Shown: positions 63,418 through 64,000 of the stretch, in pieces | How positions within the stretch are numbered: the first letter of the stretch is position 1 | Layout: the number at the start of each line of letters is the position of its first letter | DNA from: Nakamurella multipartita DSM 44233 | GTDB lineage: Bacteria; Actinomycetota; Actinomycetes; Mycobacteriales; Nakamurellaceae | Length of the DNA: 64,000 bases | Direction: 5' to 3' | NCBI RefSeq assembly: GCF_000024365.1 | Contig: NC_013235.1 | Coordinates: 2,170,001-2,234,000, forward strand | Notes under the pieces: generated by a model | Databases searched by the model: none | Seen by the model: the letters and a program-made list of their open reading frames with translations, nothing else | Told to the model about the DNA's origin: nothing | Made by a program: the position numbers and the translations under genes

Positions 63418-63693
63418 GGCGGGGGCAAGCACCAGCGGATCCGGGACCGCGGTCGGCACGATCGCATCGGCCGGGTAACGGTGGATCTGGCCGAGCTGAT
63501 CGGTGATGGTCACGCTGTTGCCGCGGTTGCGAATCTCGGTCACCACGTGCGGCGGGCGCTCGGCCGCGGGCCGCCACAGGTCACCGGGGGCCAGGTGCCC
63601 CACATGGTGCAGCGTCTCGGTGTACCCGCCGCGGGGCGTGGAGCGCGCGCGGTGTTGGTGGACGGCCGCGGCGTTGCCGAGGGTCAGACACAT
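63397..63693 (-). CDS. Small hypothetical protein, 98 residues
   Basis: ATG 63693 has GGAGG six bases upstream. It begins MCLTLGNAAAVHQHRARSTP and ends APARLTYSA. The middle (PPHVVTEIRNRGNSVTITDQ, LGQIHRYPADAIVPTAV) resembles small beta-barrel proteins. No signal peptide or membrane segment. No family recognised. A weak DosR-like site lies 162 bases upstream. Confidence 0.6.
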   Translation of the reverse strand: MCLTLGNAAAVHQHRARSTPRGGYTETLHHVGHLAPGDLWRPAAERPPHVVTEIRNRGNSVTITDQLGQIHRYPADAIVPTAVPDPLVLAPARLTYSA

Positions 63694-63854
63694 GGCGCCT
63701 CCATTGGGTCGTGCGCGTGGTTCCTCGTCCTCGCCCGACGACGGAATGTCGGTGCAAGGCAATCTCCGAATGCTGAACGACCGGGGACGAGAAATCCACC
63801 TGAACGGGGGTGTGTGCCACGTGGCCAACGTCACGTTTCCGCCGGGCCGGGATC

Positions 63855-63868
63855 GGCCGAAAAGTCCC
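63855..63868 (-). promoter_or_regulatory. Weak DosR/DevR-like box upstream of the 98-residue gene
   Basis: The minus strand reads GGGACTTTTCGGCC: the GGGACTTT half matches exactly but the second half is shifted by about one base. It lies 162 bases upstream of the 63397 gene. No gene is seen between here and the right edge of the window. Confidence 0.4.
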
Positions 63869-64000
63869 GCCCGGGGCCGACGTTCGGGCGCTACCGGCCG
63901 GTGCGTCGGCTCCGGCGCCCGGAGCTGCGACAACGCTGTCGCCGAGGCCGCGCGGCCGGCGCCCTTTCGGGGCTGGCCGGGCCCGCAGCTGCTGGGTGCG

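Overview
The window comes from a high-G+C actinobacterium. The evidence is GTG starts and purine-rich ribosome sites, F420-linked oxidoreductase families, ANTAR regulators, and a DevR/DevS (DosR/DosS) pair close to the mycobacterial one. A non-mycobacterial soil actinomycete fits best (Nakamurella- or Geodermatophilus-like is a guess); the genus cannot be fixed from the sequence.

Bases 1 to about 11.9 kb are an accessory region with visibly lower and uneven G+C. It holds the C-terminal part of a large DUF1998-type helicase (defence-type, cut by the window edge). Next are a Nudix gene broken by both an ISL3 element and a nonsense codon, a frameshifted PP2C-like gene and a decayed tyrosine integrase ending beside a tRNA 3'-end copy. 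Then comes a helicase / DUF262 / 77-residue operon whose helicase is a frameshifted SNF2-UvrD chimera. The region closes with an intact tyrosine integrase beside a second tRNA-like 3' end. It reads as two stacked, partly decayed integrative elements carrying defence-type cargo.

From about 12.1 kb the sequence looks like chromosomal backbone: lactonase, esterase, a protein-kinase-like gene with a proline-rich partner, an IS1182 insertion with CTAG duplication, a YihY membrane protein, a pyruvate-oxidase-like enzyme and a CPBP protease. From 23 to 30 kb there is a polyhydroxyalkanoate-type locus: two PHB-depolymerase-like esterases, a phasin-like protein, and a ribbon-helix-helix regulator with a four-half-site operator. 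ANTAR and GAF-ANTAR regulators are interleaved with it.

From 30 to 48 kb lies what looks like a hypoxia/dormancy regulon: Rv1733c-like protein, tandem universal stress protein, membrane hydrolase, ABC exporter, DevR-like regulator, Acg-like nitroreductase and DevS-like kinase with a haem-type GAF domain. At least five sites resembling the DosR box sit 70-130 bp upstream of genes in this block, and a weaker one lies near 63.86 kb. A TetR/aldo-keto reductase pair with two perfect operators, an XRE-type regulator/SDR pair and an IS110 insertion share the region.

From 48 to 64 kb: a frameshifted D-2-hydroxyacid dehydrogenase running into a GlcD-GlcF fusion flavoprotein, a PfkB sugar kinase, a methyltransferase remnant and a three-part signalling cluster (NarL-type regulator, hybrid-like kinase with two ATPase modules, stand-alone receiver). 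Then follow two luciferase-like oxidoreductases, a PPOX F420 protein, acetoacetate-CoA ligase, a type-B carboxylesterase and a small unknown gene.
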